Shown piece by piece: positions 1-9,265 of a stretch of 64,000 nucleotides of DNA. The position numbers were made by a program, and so were the translations under genes. Numbering within the stretch: the first letter of the stretch is position 1; every line of letters begins with the position of its first letter. The notes under the pieces are model-generated. The model was not told the origin of the DNA. It was given only the letters and a program-made list of their open reading frames with translations, and did not search any database. The DNA comes from a virus. The stretch lies in the IMG/VR virus record IMGVR_UViG_3300042453_005121, positions 1 to 64,000 of that record. One strand, written 5' to 3'.

Positions 1-2
1 TA

Positions 3-2432
3 GAGAGGCTAGACACCACACAGATCACCGGTGCCGGTGTGGTCGTGCCCGATGCCATGCCCGACCTCAGGAGCGACTCTCTCGGCGTGGGCCAGAGCCA
101 GATCAGACTCTATGACAGCAACGACTTCATAGACCTGAGCACGGTCACCAACCGCCAGGCAAGGTACAAGGAATACGAGAGATTGAGGAGCGTCGCCGAG
201 GTAGAGATGGCGATGACCGTCATCAGCGACGAAGCCTGCATACACGGTGACACCAAGGTGGCGACATTGTTCGACGGAATGCGGACCATCAGTTGGTTGA
301 CGGAGAGGTGGAAGAAGGACCAGAGCCCGTTCCTCGTCTACTGCTGGGACTTCGAAAAGGAGGACTACACACTCGGCTGGGCCTACGACCCGAGGATCGT
401 CAAGCAGTCGGAAACCATCAAGGTACTTCTGGACGACGGTTACAGTTTCACAGTCACGCCCGACCACAGGATACTCACGAGGGACCAGGAGTGGGTCCAC
501 GCCGAGGACTTGGATGTGGGCAGCGAACTCATGCCTTTCTACAGGCTTGAGCCCAACAGGCAGATAAACAAACTCAAGACCAGACAGTTCCCGAGGATAT
601 TCACGTTCGACGGCTGGAAGCACGAGCGACAGTTCATAGAGGAATGGCGCGAAGGAAAGGCCAAGTACGAGAAGGTGAGCGAGGCCAGCAGGCTCATAGC
701 GGCCGGAGCGCCGTGCCGCGACGTCGAATCAATAATGAAACACTCCTGGAAGAGCGTTGATTCGTGGATCAAACAGGAAGGCTTCTGCACCAAGGAACTC
801 AAGTGGCTCGGCAAGAGGAAGGACCGGAGAAGAGTGGTCGGAATCATGAAGGGTCCGAAGGTCAACGTGTACGACCTCAGCGTCAAGAAGCACCAGAATT
901 TCTGCACCGACAGTGTCGTGATGCACAACTGCCAGAGGAACGAGGAAGGCAGCATATTCAAGATCAAGGCGGAGAACGAACAGATCAAGAAAGAACTTGA
1001 GTTCCTCTGCTTCAACCGGAAGATGCTCAATCTAAATCGCAAGGCATGGCAGATAGTCAAGAAGCTCTGCATCTTCGGCGACGGCTTTTACGAGTTGATC
1101 ACCGACCCCGACAATCCCAAGGAAGGCGTCCTCAAGATGCAAGAACTTCCCCCGGACAGCATGTACAAGATCGTCACCACCAAGGGCAGGGTCGTAGAAT
1201 TCCAGCAGAGCAAGGAGGGCCCGGACTACGTCGCTCTGACAAGGAGTCAGATTTCGTCGGCCACCGACGCGGAACTCATGCAGAGCACGGCGATCAGGTT
1301 CGCTCCCAGCCAAGTGATACACGTGTACCTCGGAGACGACAGAAGGACTTTCTACCCGTACGGCCAGAGCCTCATGGAGCCAGCGAGGGGACCGGCCCAT
1401 CAACTGCGTCTCATGGAAGACGCGATGCTCGTCTACAGGCTCACGAGAAGCCCGGAACGCAGGGTGTTCTACATAGACGTGGGACAACTTCCGCCATTCA
1501 AGGCGGAGGCGTTCGTGGACAGGATGAAGGACCAGTTCAGAAAGAAGAAGGTGCAGACGGGACGAGGCACCGGAGCGAACGCCGTGGACGAAAGATGGCA
1601 CGCACCCGCCGCCGACGAGGATTATTGGATTCCCATCAGGCCCAATGCGAACACTAGAATAGAAACCTTGCCGGGAGCACAAAACCTCGGAGAGATAGAC
1701 GACGCACTCTACTTCAGGAACAAACTGTTCACCGCCCTCAACTTCCCCAAAAATTACCTCGGCAACGAGGACGTCGGCGCCACGAGAATCACGCTCAGTG
1801 CCCAGGACGCGAGGTTCGCTAGGATGGTGGAAAGAATCCAGGCGAGCGTGGAGGACGCGATACTGGAAGTTTGTGAGCGGCACCTTGAGATGCGCGGATT
1901 CCCCGCCGAGGCGTACGAAGACCTCAAGATAGAAATGACGCCGCCCTCTTCGTGGAAGGAACTGAGCGAGGCCGAGGTGATGACCAACAGGATCAACGTG
2001 GTGACCACGCTCAAGAGCAGCATGCTCATGGGTGACTACGACCTGCTCACCAAGTACATGAAGATACCCGGCGACGAGGCCCAGAGGATAATCAGCAGGA
2101 ACAAGATACAGAAACTGGAGGACCTCAAGATACAGATAATCGGACAAAATCCGCAACTCCTCGGAGTCGGGACGCCAGCGGCCCAGTCCAACGAGCCGGA
2201 AATGGGAACCGAACCGGGAGGACCCGTGGCCAACCTCGAAGACCAAGGAGGAGAACCACCGCAGGAAAACACCGAGGAAGGTCCAGAAGAAAATGAAACA
2301 CCACAAGAAAAGTCTCCAGTCTCCGAACTACCAGACCCAACTGACGAGGACGTGAAGAAATATGACCTCGGAATTCAGGACTACAGCAGGACGATAGACA
2401 GCGAAGAAATAGACTGGAGCGAGGAGGGTTAG
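3..2432 (+). CDS. Portal protein (T4 gp20-like), 5' partial, with in-frame intein
   Basis: The frame is open to the left edge, so the true start lies outside the window; the first internal start is a GTG at 39. The protein forms the head vertex ring for DNA entry and tail joining. After removing the 231-residue intein, about 570 extein residues remain, close to T4 gp20 (524 aa). Typical portal-like features are the RYKEYERL stretch, an FGDGFYELI segment and a long polar C-terminus rich in Glu, Gln and Pro. The position directly upstream of core, protease, scaffold and capsid genes is the T4 gene order. The stop overlaps the GTG start of the next gene (TAGTG). Identity rests on family pattern and context, without alignment. 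Confidence 0.88.
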   Translation, partial: ERLDTTQITGAGVVVPDAMPDLRSDSLGVGQSQIRLYDSNDFIDLSTVTNRQARYKEYERLRSVAEVEMAMTVISDEACIHGDTKVATLFDGMRTISWLTERWKKDQSPFLVYCWDFEKEDYTLGWAYDPRIVKQSETIKVLLDDGYSFTVTPDHRILTRDQEWVHAEDLDVGSELMPFYRLEPNRQINKLKTRQFPRIFTFDGWKHERQFIEEWREGKAKYEKVSEASRLIAAGAPCRDVESIMKHSWKSVDSWIKQEGFCTKELKWLGKRKDRRRVVGIMKGPKVNVYDLSVKKHQNFCTDSVVMHNCQRNEEGSIFKIKAENEQIKKELEFLCFNRKMLNLNRKAWQIVKKLCIFGDGFYELITDPDNPKEGVLKMQELPPDSMYKIVTTKGRVVEFQQSKEGPDYVALTRSQISSATDAELMQSTAIRFAPSQVIHVYLGDDRRTFYPYGQSLMEPARGPAHQLRLMEDAMLVYRLTRSPERRVFYIDVGQLPPFKAEAFVDRMKDQFRKKKVQTGRGTGANAVDERWHAPAADEDYWIPIRPNANTRIETLPGAQNLGEIDDALYFRNKLFTALNFPKNYLGNEDVGATRITLSAQDARFARMVERIQASVEDAILEVCERHLEMRGFPAEAYEDLKIEMTPPSSWKELSEAEVMTNRINVVTTLKSSMLMGDYDLLTKYMKIPGDEAQRIISRNKIQKLEDLKIQIIGQNPQLLGVGTPAAQSNEPEMGTEPGGPVANLEDQGGEPPQENTEEGPEENETPQEKSPVSELPDPTDEDVKKYDLGIQDYSRTIDSEEIDWSEEG
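237..929 (+). other. Intein inserted in the portal gene (231 aa, no LAGLIDADG seen)
   Basis: The segment begins at a Cys codon (CIHGDTKV, block A) and ends in His-Asn immediately before Cys (VVMHN|C, block G), the residues needed for protein splicing. A block B-like stretch (FTVTPDHRIL, with the TxxH pattern) and a block F-like stretch (NVYDLSVKKHQNF) are present. The middle about 100 residues are basic and contain a helix-turn-helix-like run (EASRLIAAGAP...VDSWIKQEGF). No LAGLIDADG or HNH motif was recognised, so it is a mini-intein or one whose nuclease is reduced to a DNA-binding remnant. Splicing would join ISDEA to CQRNEEG. Confidence 0.9.
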
Positions 2433-3196
2433 TGGACGAGTTCAAATTGAAGAACGACATCCATGAGATAAGAAGCTACATAGCATCTGAATGGCCCGGA
2501 ATAGAGGAAAGAAAGCACCTCTACATGAGATTGACTCGCCTGGAAAAGATGCTTAAGGAGGCAAATAAGACGATGGACCTCAATAAGATATTTGAACTGT
2601 ACCCCGGTAAGACAGAGCTGTTTTACAAATGGAGCATTAAACAAGAAGACGCCCAAGTTCTTTTTGATGTGACCAAAGAATTAAATCCAAAAAAAATCGC
2701 AGTCATAGGAGTCTTCAAAGGAGTCTCCTCGCATGTGATAATACAGGCATTGGATTCATTTGACACAATGTACAACATAGATCCTTTTTTTGATGGCTAT
2801 ATCGCTGGGGACAACTATGAACTGTGCTATAGGGACTCAATCAAAGATGTCGCCAAGGGTAAAATTGTAACCTTGAAGGGGTATGCTTCCACAAAAGGGC
2901 CAGAAACCATCACTTTCGCCAATGAAGTGAAGGATGTTCCCGAACACATGATAAGCAACATTTCATGTGATTTAGATTTGTGCTTCATAGATGGAGACCA
3001 TAATTATCCCGTTTGCCTGCATGATTTTCAAGAAGTTTGGCCAAAGATGAGAAAGGGCGGGAAAGTGGTTCTGCATGATACGATTTCTTGGAAACACACG
3101 ATTGATAAATTGCTGGATTACATAAGGAATCTTCCGGATGCAAGTCTTGAATTGCATCCCGGGATAGATGGAGTCGGGGTAGTGACCAAAAAATGA
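2432..3196 (+). CDS. Class I SAM-dependent methyltransferase-like protein
   Basis: 254 aa from a GTG start that overlaps the portal stop. The C-terminal two thirds look like a Methyltransf_24-type Rossmann fold: a motif I-like stretch (KIAVIGVFKGVSS) near residue 88, then CFIDGDHNYP and a GGKVVLHD strand near residues 183-215. The first about 60 residues are helical and charged. The substrate is unknown; this subfamily in phages is often tied to sugar or small-molecule modification. The gene is visibly more A/T-rich than the portal and protease genes, which hints at later acquisition. It overlaps the next gene by ATGA. Confidence 0.7.
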   Translation: MDEFKLKNDIHEIRSYIASEWPGIEERKHLYMRLTRLEKMLKEANKTMDLNKIFELYPGKTELFYKWSIKQEDAQVLFDVTKELNPKKIAVIGVFKGVSSHVIIQALDSFDTMYNIDPFFDGYIAGDNYELCYRDSIKDVAKGKIVTLKGYASTKGPETITFANEVKDVPEHMISNISCDLDLCFIDGDHNYPVCLHDFQEVWPKMRKGGKVVLHDTISWKHTIDKLLDYIRNLPDASLELHPGIDGVGVVTKK

Positions 3197-3645
3197 ATCT
3201 TTTTGAATGGCTGCTTGGGCTACTTAGACCAACCAAGAAGCCACAACAAGCTCCAAGACAAAAAGTCATCATCTACACCGACACCTTCTTCAGAGGATCT
3301 CTGGTCGGCGAAGAAGTCAAAGGAAGAAACCCGAATGCAACTTTCAGGACACAGGAACTGACCGCGTGGGAACACAGCAAATCCATAAAAGACAATCGCG
3401 TGATGAAGTGGGTTGACGAGGTCCTGATTCCTGAATTGAATAAAAAAGGAACGCTCAAGCCGCTGGTCGTGTGGAAGAACGAGCGGAACGGAAAGAACTA
3501 CGTCATAGACGGACACCACAGGCTGATCGCGTACAAGAAGGCCGGATGGAACAAAGAAATTCCGGCAGTGGTGGTCAACAAGGATGAAATAATAATGACG
3601 GACTGGACCCCGGGGAGCGGGAGGCCCCATCCTTTTTCATCCTAA
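3193..3645 (+). CDS. ParB/Srx-fold domain protein
   Basis: 150 aa. Residues about 95-130 carry a ParB N-domain-like signature (WKNERNGKNYVIDGHHRLIA, then YKKAGW), the DGHHRL core seen in ParB-like nucleases and sulfiredoxin-fold proteins. No HTH follows, so it is a single-domain phage type rather than a partition protein. The N-terminus MNLFEWLLGLL weakly resembles the capsid-targeting motif of this window, but no clear (L/I)xE site follows. It is coupled to the upstream methyltransferase by ATGA. The role is unknown. Confidence 0.65.
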   Translation: MNLFEWLLGLLRPTKKPQQAPRQKVIIYTDTFFRGSLVGEEVKGRNPNATFRTQELTAWEHSKSIKDNRVMKWVDEVLIPELNKKGTLKPLVVWKNERNGKNYVIDGHHRLIAYKKAGWNKEIPAVVVNKDEIIMTDWTPGSGRPHPFSS

Positions 3646-3651
3646 TTTAGA

Positions 3652-3658
3652 TATATAA
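3652..3658 (+). promoter_or_regulatory. Candidate late promoter TATATAA, 3 nt before a start codon
   Basis: TATATAA followed by GAC and then the ATG at 3662. There is no Shine-Dalgarno between motif and start. If the motif is a -10/late element, transcription would begin at or in the start codon. Confidence 0.5.
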
Positions 3659-3661
3659 GAC

Positions 3662-4474
3662 ATGCTCCGCTTCAAGGAATGGCTCATCAGTGAGGCCGCC
3701 ATAGGGCCCCAGAACATACAATACGACGCCCAAGGAAGACCCAACTTCAGGATTTACATCCAGAACGAAGGCCAGATCATCGGACTTGAAACACTTCAGG
3801 GTTCAAACTACAAGTACGCAGGCGACATGGTGAGCGACGACTTCGGGGACTCCGCACTCCTCAAGGGCTACAAACTCTACAACTGGCACGCCGACCTGCC
3901 GTCGGGAGCAGGGTACGGCCCTATGTTCTACGATATAGCCTTGGAGATCGCCACGAAGAACGGAGGTTACCTTGCCCCGTCCACGCTGCTGAATAGATTC
4001 AAGAACATATCTACGGCAAAGGACAATAAGGGCACTCTCGGGGGAGACGCAACGGACGCGGCAGAGGGCATCTACAAGTTTCTATACCAAAGACGAAGCG
4101 ACGTTGAGAAGATACAGCCCAACATCGTGCTCCAGAACGAACCCGATCAGGCCGCAAAGCCATGGATGTACGAACTGTACAGGAAGAGTCCGACGGTCCT
4201 GCCGAGGCTCATAGATATGAACGGAAAGGGGCAGCCGGTCCTTGTGTCGGGAACGGGCGTCAATGCTCAACCCATATCTGACATGAACTTCGGAACCTCA
4301 CAGGCCAAACCTCAAATCCAACAAACTCAGCCAGCACAGAGCCAGCAGTTCAAAGGCTTCCAACTCGGCGACCAGAGGACGTGGCAACAGAAACAACAAT
4401 ATCTTAATTCCATCGGAATAGACACGACAGGTTGGCAGAGACAGGAGATAATGAGAGGAGTCAAGACGGCCTGA
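3662..4474 (+). CDS. Hypothetical protein with predicted capsid-targeting N-terminus
   Basis: 270 aa, unrecognised fold. It begins MLRFKEWLISE|AA, a strong match to the F-x-E-W plus IxE| signal shared across this window, so it is predicted to be packaged and trimmed by the prohead protease. The middle has a globular character (residues 20-190). Residues about 205-240 are a Gln/Pro/Ser-rich linker (QIQQTQPAQSQQ), followed by a short C-terminal helix-rich tail. Its stop abuts the stop of the convergent ATPase gene. T4 late head genes behave similarly in placement, but no function can be assigned. Confidence 0.6.
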   Translation: MLRFKEWLISEAAIGPQNIQYDAQGRPNFRIYIQNEGQIIGLETLQGSNYKYAGDMVSDDFGDSALLKGYKLYNWHADLPSGAGYGPMFYDIALEIATKNGGYLAPSTLLNRFKNISTAKDNKGTLGGDATDAAEGIYKFLYQRRSDVEKIQPNIVLQNEPDQAAKPWMYELYRKSPTVLPRLIDMNGKGQPVLVSGTGVNAQPISDMNFGTSQAKPQIQQTQPAQSQQFKGFQLGDQRTWQQKQQYLNSIGIDTTGWQRQEIMRGVKTA

Positions 4475-5599
4475 TTAGAATCCGACCCTCTTCTTGTCCT
4501 CTTCCTTTTCGTGGAAGTTGTCCTCTGGATTGTATATCTCAGCCAAAGTCATCGGCTCTTCCGTGCGTCTGTCGGATCCGATGTCCTCTAATATCAGGTT
4601 GCAGTCTTCGGCGGGAAGGGCCTTGAAATGATGCTCAAGGAGCAACCTTCCCTTCCTCACCAGAGCTGGGTCAATGTTTTCCCTGTCTATGTTGAAAGTG
4701 GCTATCACCATTATGTTCAGACAGTCGCCGAGGATGCCGTCCGTTATGTTCAATATGTTGCTTATTGCCTCGTTGTCCTGAGTTGACCTGCTCCGCAAAA
4801 CCTTCTCGGCGTCCTCCAGAAGCAATATTGAATTCCTGTGCCTCATGATGAAACTGAGGAAATCGGGATTGGTCAACTGCTCGGCCGCACCGCTCGATAT
4901 GTAAATGACCTTCCTGTCGGTCTTGGTCGTGAGATACTTGATGAAGGTGCTCTTGCCGGTGCCCGGATCGCCCGACAAAAGGACCAAGCCGTTCTTGTTT
5001 TTGCCGAGATGCTCAACGATCCGATCAAATTTACCGGAAGCCTCGCTTCCGTAGTTCATATTTACGTCTATGTCCTCGCTCGGAAGCTTTATGTCAAACC
5101 TCTGAAGGCTCAGCATGCCGTCCATGCTGCACAATAGATAAATGTTGCCCTTCTTCTTGTTGTCGGTGTCCCTGTCCACGCACGATTTCAGTTTTTCGAG
5201 CGTCTCGGGACGCTGGTAGGCGATCCTGCACCTGTAGTAGAGGTCCTCGTTGTCCTGGGATTCCTCTTCCTCGTCTTCCTCGTCGCGGACGTATTCCAGC
5301 CTGCTCAGGAGACTCTCCCTCCTGAAAAGGTGGACCAAGGCGTCTTCAAATTCATAACAGGCCTCGGTGCCCTCAACTGTCAATTTATTCAAAATCAACC
5401 GCTCGGAATTGCACTCAAAAGTCCTTTTGGCACCAATTTTGTCCAGATTTTCAAGGGTGGAATTCTTGACGGGGACCGAAAATTCATAGACGTTCGGCTG
5501 GACCTCAAATTTCTCCACGTAGTAGTACAAGAAATTGAAATAAGAGCCGTAATCGTTGGAATGGGTCTTTTTTCCGTACGGATTGAATGAAGTTCTCAT
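4475..5599 (-). CDS. AAA+ ATPase (BCS1-like)
   Basis: 374 aa. The Walker A is GDPGTGKS (residues 210-217), the Walker B ILLLEDAE near residue 260, a sensor-1-like Asn lies in IATFN, and an arginine-finger-like RKGR follows DPALV. This arrangement resembles BCS1-type AAA+ proteins. The N-terminal about 190 residues are phage-specific and contain an acidic patch (EEDEEEES). Several T4-like and jumbo phages carry such an ATPase of unknown remodelling role. It faces the head operon. The start ATG is preceded by an A/T-rich stretch (TTTAATATAATC) that could be its promoter. Confidence 0.8.
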   Translation of the reverse strand: MRTSFNPYGKKTHSNDYGSYFNFLYYYVEKFEVQPNVYEFSVPVKNSTLENLDKIGAKRTFECNSERLILNKLTVEGTEACYEFEDALVHLFRRESLLSRLEYVRDEEDEEEESQDNEDLYYRCRIAYQRPETLEKLKSCVDRDTDNKKKGNIYLLCSMDGMLSLQRFDIKLPSEDIDVNMNYGSEASGKFDRIVEHLGKNKNGLVLLSGDPGTGKSTFIKYLTTKTDRKVIYISSGAAEQLTNPDFLSFIMRHRNSILLLEDAEKVLRSRSTQDNEAISNILNITDGILGDCLNIMVIATFNIDRENIDPALVRKGRLLLEHHFKALPAEDCNLILEDIGSDRRTEEPMTLAEIYNPEDNFHEKEEDKKRVGF

Positions 5600-5726
5600 G
5601 CCTTGATTATATTAAATCCGATCAAAACGGCAAGGGCACAATCCAAATTTGGGTTGATAAGCATACTATACAGTTGGCGTCGCGTTCCATGCGGGCACGG
5701 GACTGCGAAAAAGAGGCCAGCGGGAC

Positions 5727-5733
5727 TATATAG
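5727..5733 (+). promoter_or_regulatory. Candidate promoter TATATAG upstream of the capsid operon
   Basis: TATATAG lies about 55 nt before the start at 5789. A second element, TATAAAT, sits only 4 nt before that ATG, just downstream of an AGGAG Shine-Dalgarno. Either could be the late promoter for the core-protease-scaffold-capsid operon. Confidence 0.4.
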
Positions 5734-5788
5734 TTCCTACTTACCGGTATTGAGAAGGGCCGAAAACGAACTAGGAGTATAAATCAGT

Positions 5789-7585
5789 ATGAAAAGAAAA
5801 CTCATTGAATTTGACGCGTTCCAAAAACTGAAGACGGAATCGCTCACGAACACGCAGCAGGAACTGGCGGCCGCAGCCCCACTGCTTGCTAGGGCACTTG
5901 AAATTGAGGATTTGACCCTTGAGTCCTTCGGTCCCGAAGAGGCCCTTTTTGAGTCGGTGGACGGCGAGTTCGTCCACGCCAAGTACAGCATGAACAACGG
6001 CTACGTGCAGTTTGACAACGTAGAACAGCTCGTTCTCAGCGAGGAAACCGAAGTCGCCAAGACAAAGGACGTCATCTCCAAGATGATCGACAGACTCATC
6101 GAGAGCGACGAGAAGGGCGCCGAAGAGATGTTCTCAGAGTGGCTCGACCTCCCCCGCACCCGCAGGATTTTCAACGAGGTCAAGAAGCTCCGCGTGGTTC
6201 CGATCCGCAAGAAGGTCGGCGGAAAGACCAAAATCGTCGGATACAGGAAGGCCCGCTGGAACGCCACCCCGCACTCGCACGAGAGTTCGGGCAAGACCGC
6301 CCGCCGCATGCGTGGCAAGAAGATCGCCCAGAGGAAGATGCCCATGGGACTCAAGAAGTTCCTCGCCGCCAAGCGCGACAGGGTCAAGAAGACCATCGGC
6401 GAATGGCACGTTATAGCGGAGAACGTCCTCGGATACGTGGACCTCGCCGAGAACGGCCCGGCCCTCGACAGGTGCCAGGTCCTGCGCAACGAGGAAAACG
6501 TCGTCGGCGTCAGGGTCCCGACCATGAAACTCCGCAACGAGGCCAAGCTCCTCAAGTTCAACTGGAAGACCTTGAACACCGACGTGGTGGTCAAGAGGAA
6601 CGGCGGCAAGAAGATCAACGAGAATGCCGATTTCGTCAAGGAAATCGCCGACCTCAGGAAGTTCAACGCCGTCTCGGACGCGAAGGCCGTGGAAGAGTCG
6701 ATCGAAAAGATCGCCACGAATTTCCCCGGAGCCATCTACCTCACCGAGAGCGAACTCGCCCTCCAGATCAAGATGAGCCTCGAGTCCGTCAACGCGTCGA
6801 ACTACGACGACGAGACGTGCCGCTTCCTCGCGGAAGGCATCCTCAGGACCATCCACGAAAACTTCGTCGACCGCGTCGCGAAGATCGTGAAGCTCGCAGG
6901 AGCCGAGATCAACGAGAACGCAGCCGACAAGTACGCTGAATTCAAGAACGTCACCGAAGGCTTTTATGCCAAGGTCGACGAGTCCGCCGCCCACGAGATG
7001 CAGGCATACGTGGACGTGTACGAGGCCCTCAGGCAGGTTCACGAACTCGCCAAGGAAGAGACCAACCAGGAAGTCGCCCTTGAAACAGCGGCCCACCTGG
7101 ACGCCCTCCTGCCCATCGTCTCCGGAAAAGAAGACATGGACACCGAGGTGCTCGGAGAAGCCGCCGAATGGCTCTACGACATCGTGGAGAACACCATGGG
7201 CGACGAGTGGAACGTGAGTGAGCCGGTCGTCAGCGACAACGGTGATCACCCCGAGGTCGTGAAGAAGGGGAAGCAGACCCCATACGACTCGGAGAAGCCA
7301 GGCCATACGCCCGAGGCTCACCACACGAGCGACGGAAAGGACTACAAGGGAGACGCGGCGAAGGAACTCGCCGGAGACGGATGGAGCAATCTCGGCGGCG
7401 AGGGAGTGTATCCCAGCATCGAGAACCCCTACGTCCCAAGCGCAGAAGTGCCAAAGATCGTTGGAGAGAAGGACGTTGACAGCGACTCGGACCAGCTCGC
7501 CCAGTGGGGCAGCACCGACACCTGGCCCAGCCTCCAGAACCCCTACTCAAAGGCCTCGGTGACGCCCGACTCGGTCAAGGAATAA
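5789..7585 (+). CDS. Putative prohead core / head structural protein
   Basis: 598 aa, placed between portal and protease where T4 has gp67/gp68. It is Lys/Arg-rich in residues 140-210 (for example KKIAQRKMPMGLKKF) and Glu-rich and helical elsewhere. The C-terminal about 110 residues are polar and low in hydrophobics, with two similar motifs (YPSIENPYVPS and WPSLQNPYSKAS). Many LxE/IxE tripeptides (LIES, LSEE, LTES) could be cut by the prohead protease, as expected of a core protein. Codon use is strongly G/C-ending, like the capsid gene, suggesting high expression. The assignment rests on context; the sequence family was not recognised. Confidence 0.55.
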   Translation: MKRKLIEFDAFQKLKTESLTNTQQELAAAAPLLARALEIEDLTLESFGPEEALFESVDGEFVHAKYSMNNGYVQFDNVEQLVLSEETEVAKTKDVISKMIDRLIESDEKGAEEMFSEWLDLPRTRRIFNEVKKLRVVPIRKKVGGKTKIVGYRKARWNATPHSHESSGKTARRMRGKKIAQRKMPMGLKKFLAAKRDRVKKTIGEWHVIAENVLGYVDLAENGPALDRCQVLRNEENVVGVRVPTMKLRNEAKLLKFNWKTLNTDVVVKRNGGKKINENADFVKEIADLRKFNAVSDAKAVEESIEKIATNFPGAIYLTESELALQIKMSLESVNASNYDDETCRFLAEGILRTIHENFVDRVAKIVKLAGAEINENAADKYAEFKNVTEGFYAKVDESAAHEMQAYVDVYEALRQVHELAKEETNQEVALETAAHLDALLPIVSGKEDMDTEVLGEAAEWLYDIVENTMGDEWNVSEPVVSDNGDHPEVVKKGKQTPYDSEKPGHTPEAHHTSDGKDYKGDAAKELAGDGWSNLGGEGVYPSIENPYVPSAEVPKIVGEKDVDSDSDQLAQWGSTDTWPSLQNPYSKASVTPDSVKE

Positions 7586-7595
7586 GGAGGAACCG

Positions 7596-8309
7596 ATGAA
7601 TCTACTTTTGGAGCACGACCACACTCCAGGGACGCTGTATGAGAACAGACTCATATTCGGAGACGGCTGCTGCGCAGTCCTCAACGAAATGGACCTGCAC
7701 GAGGCCGCCGGAAGCGCCGGACTCGTCAAGTTCAGAGGCAAGTTCCAGGAGGCCGACGCCATCAACAAGAACAAAAGGACTTACCCCTTCGGCGTACTTG
7801 ACGACAACGTCAAGTCGCTGAGCGAGAGCATCAAGAACGGAGGGCTCATCGGAGAACTAGACCACCCCACCGACAGCATAGTCCATTTCGCCAACGCCAG
7901 CCACAAGATCACAAAGCTGTGGTGGGAGGGAAAGACCCTCATGGGCGAAGGTGTCATACTGAACACACCCCACGGAAAGATTCTCAAGGCGCTCATCAAC
8001 GACGGTGTGCGCGTGGGGATCAGCAGCCGCGGAGTGGGTAACGGAAAGGTGAACGAACAAGGAATCCTCGTCATCGGAGAAAGCTACAAGCTCATAACCT
8101 TTGACGCGGTCGCCGACCCGAGCACCAGCCAAGCCTTCCAGGAGAAAGTGGTCTCCAAGGAAAGCACAATCCCCGTGTCAATCCCGACGGAAGAGCACAG
8201 GGCAGTAAAAAATGAAGCCAGCGGCATACATACCCTAAGCAAGGAACTTGTTATCGCCGCCATAGGCGGAATTGTCCAGAAACAAGCCAAAGAAATAAAG
8301 AGAGGTTGA
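7596..8309 (+). CDS. Prohead core protein protease (gp21-like)
   Basis: 237 aa with Shine-Dalgarno AAGGAGG before the ATG. Hallmarks of the U9/herpes-protease-like phage maturation protease are GELDHP (catalytic His about 90) and VGISSRG (catalytic Ser about 143-144), followed by FDAVADPST. The family cleaves capsid, scaffold and internal proteins after (L/I)xE. It lies between the core-like gene and the scaffold gene, the T4 order. It is the enzyme expected to process the many candidate capsid-targeted proteins in this window. The C-terminal tail is poorly conserved and may be autocleaved. Confidence 0.93.
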   Translation: MNLLLEHDHTPGTLYENRLIFGDGCCAVLNEMDLHEAAGSAGLVKFRGKFQEADAINKNKRTYPFGVLDDNVKSLSESIKNGGLIGELDHPTDSIVHFANASHKITKLWWEGKTLMGEGVILNTPHGKILKALINDGVRVGISSRGVGNGKVNEQGILVIGESYKLITFDAVADPSTSQAFQEKVVSKESTIPVSIPTEEHRAVKNEASGIHTLSKELVIAAIGGIVQKQAKEIKRG

Positions 8310-8313
8310 ACTA

Positions 8314-9228
8314 ATGGAAAAAATTGTTGAGGCCCTTACCAAGTTGCTGCCCGAGGACGCCGTCGCCGAAGTGACGGAGGCCGTCAAGACCGAACTCGAG
8401 GGAGCAAAGCAGGCTTACGAGACCGAGTACTCCTCGAAACTTGAGGAAGCCTACGCCGAACTCTCCGAGGAGCTCAAGAGCGCCGAAGAGACCGCCATCC
8501 AGGGCTACAAGGAGGCCTACGCAATAATCCAAGACCTCCGTGCCCGACTCGAGACCCAGCAGAAGGAATTCGACGTCAGCCTCGAAGAAGGCTACGAAGA
8601 AGCCTACCAGATGCTCCTCGCCGAAAAAGGCAAGAACGAAAACCTCGAGGTCGAGATGTACGAGCAGTTCAACACCAAGCTACAGGAAATGAAGGAATAC
8701 ATGATCGACAAGGTCGACGCCTTCCTCCAGTACAAGGGCTCGGAAATCTACGAGACGGCCAAGAAGGACATCAGCAATGATCCCAGAACCGCCGAACACA
8801 AGGTCGCCCTAGACAAGATCGTCGAGTGCGTGGCCGATTACGTCGACGCCGACGCGTTCAACGCTGCCGCCGAGACCAAGGTCGAAGAGACCAACCGCAA
8901 GATCGAGGAACTCAAGAGCCAGACGAAAATCCTGGAGGCCAGGAACATCAGGCTGAGCGCCGAGAATACCAAACTCACCGAGGCAGTCCGCGAAACCCAG
9001 AAGGTCATCACGGAAAGCGCCAAGGTCGAGAAGAAAGAAAGAACTGAAAAGGCCAAGAATGTGCAGGGGAGAGGACGTGCCGTCAACGATTCGGAAATTG
9101 TCGCCGAATGGAATGGCAACAAGGCCGAAGAAAAGAAGACAAACGTTGACACCACTTTGGTCGAGGCTCTCGATCCTGACCTGCTTCGTCAAATGCAGGT
9201 CCTAGCCGGAACGAAGAACAACGACTGA
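8314..9228 (+). CDS. Prohead scaffold / core protein (gp22-like)
   Basis: 304 aa, extremely Glu/Lys/Ala-rich with long heptad-like coiled-coil stretches (for example SKLEEAYAELSEELKSAEE) through most of the length and few aromatics or Cys. It starts 4 nt after the protease stop and is followed by the capsid gene, as T4 gene 22 is. The family forms the transient prohead core and is cut into small peptides during maturation; many candidate LxE sites are visible. The C-terminus (about 240-304) is less helical. Confidence 0.85.
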   Translation: MEKIVEALTKLLPEDAVAEVTEAVKTELEGAKQAYETEYSSKLEEAYAELSEELKSAEETAIQGYKEAYAIIQDLRARLETQQKEFDVSLEEGYEEAYQMLLAEKGKNENLEVEMYEQFNTKLQEMKEYMIDKVDAFLQYKGSEIYETAKKDISNDPRTAEHKVALDKIVECVADYVDADAFNAAAETKVEETNRKIEELKSQTKILEARNIRLSAENTKLTEAVRETQKVITESAKVEKKERTEKAKNVQGRGRAVNDSEIVAEWNGNKAEEKKTNVDTTLVEALDPDLLRQMQVLAGTKNND

Positions 9229-9265
9229 TTTTACCATTTCTAGTTAAACCAAGGAGAATAACCAA

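Noticed and set aside
1032-2306. 424-aa open frame on the minus strand
   Set aside because: It is antisense to the portal gene, has low-complexity His/Leu/Arg/Val composition, and no domain; a by-product of strong codon bias.
3193-3645. ParB partition protein, implying a plasmid-like prophage
   Set aside because: Only the ParB N-domain-like motif is present, with no HTH, ParA or parS seen; lytic head genes surround it.
6134-7324. 396-aa open frame on the minus strand
   Set aside because: Antisense to the core-like gene, Val/Leu/Asp/Gly-rich shadow composition, no ribosome site.
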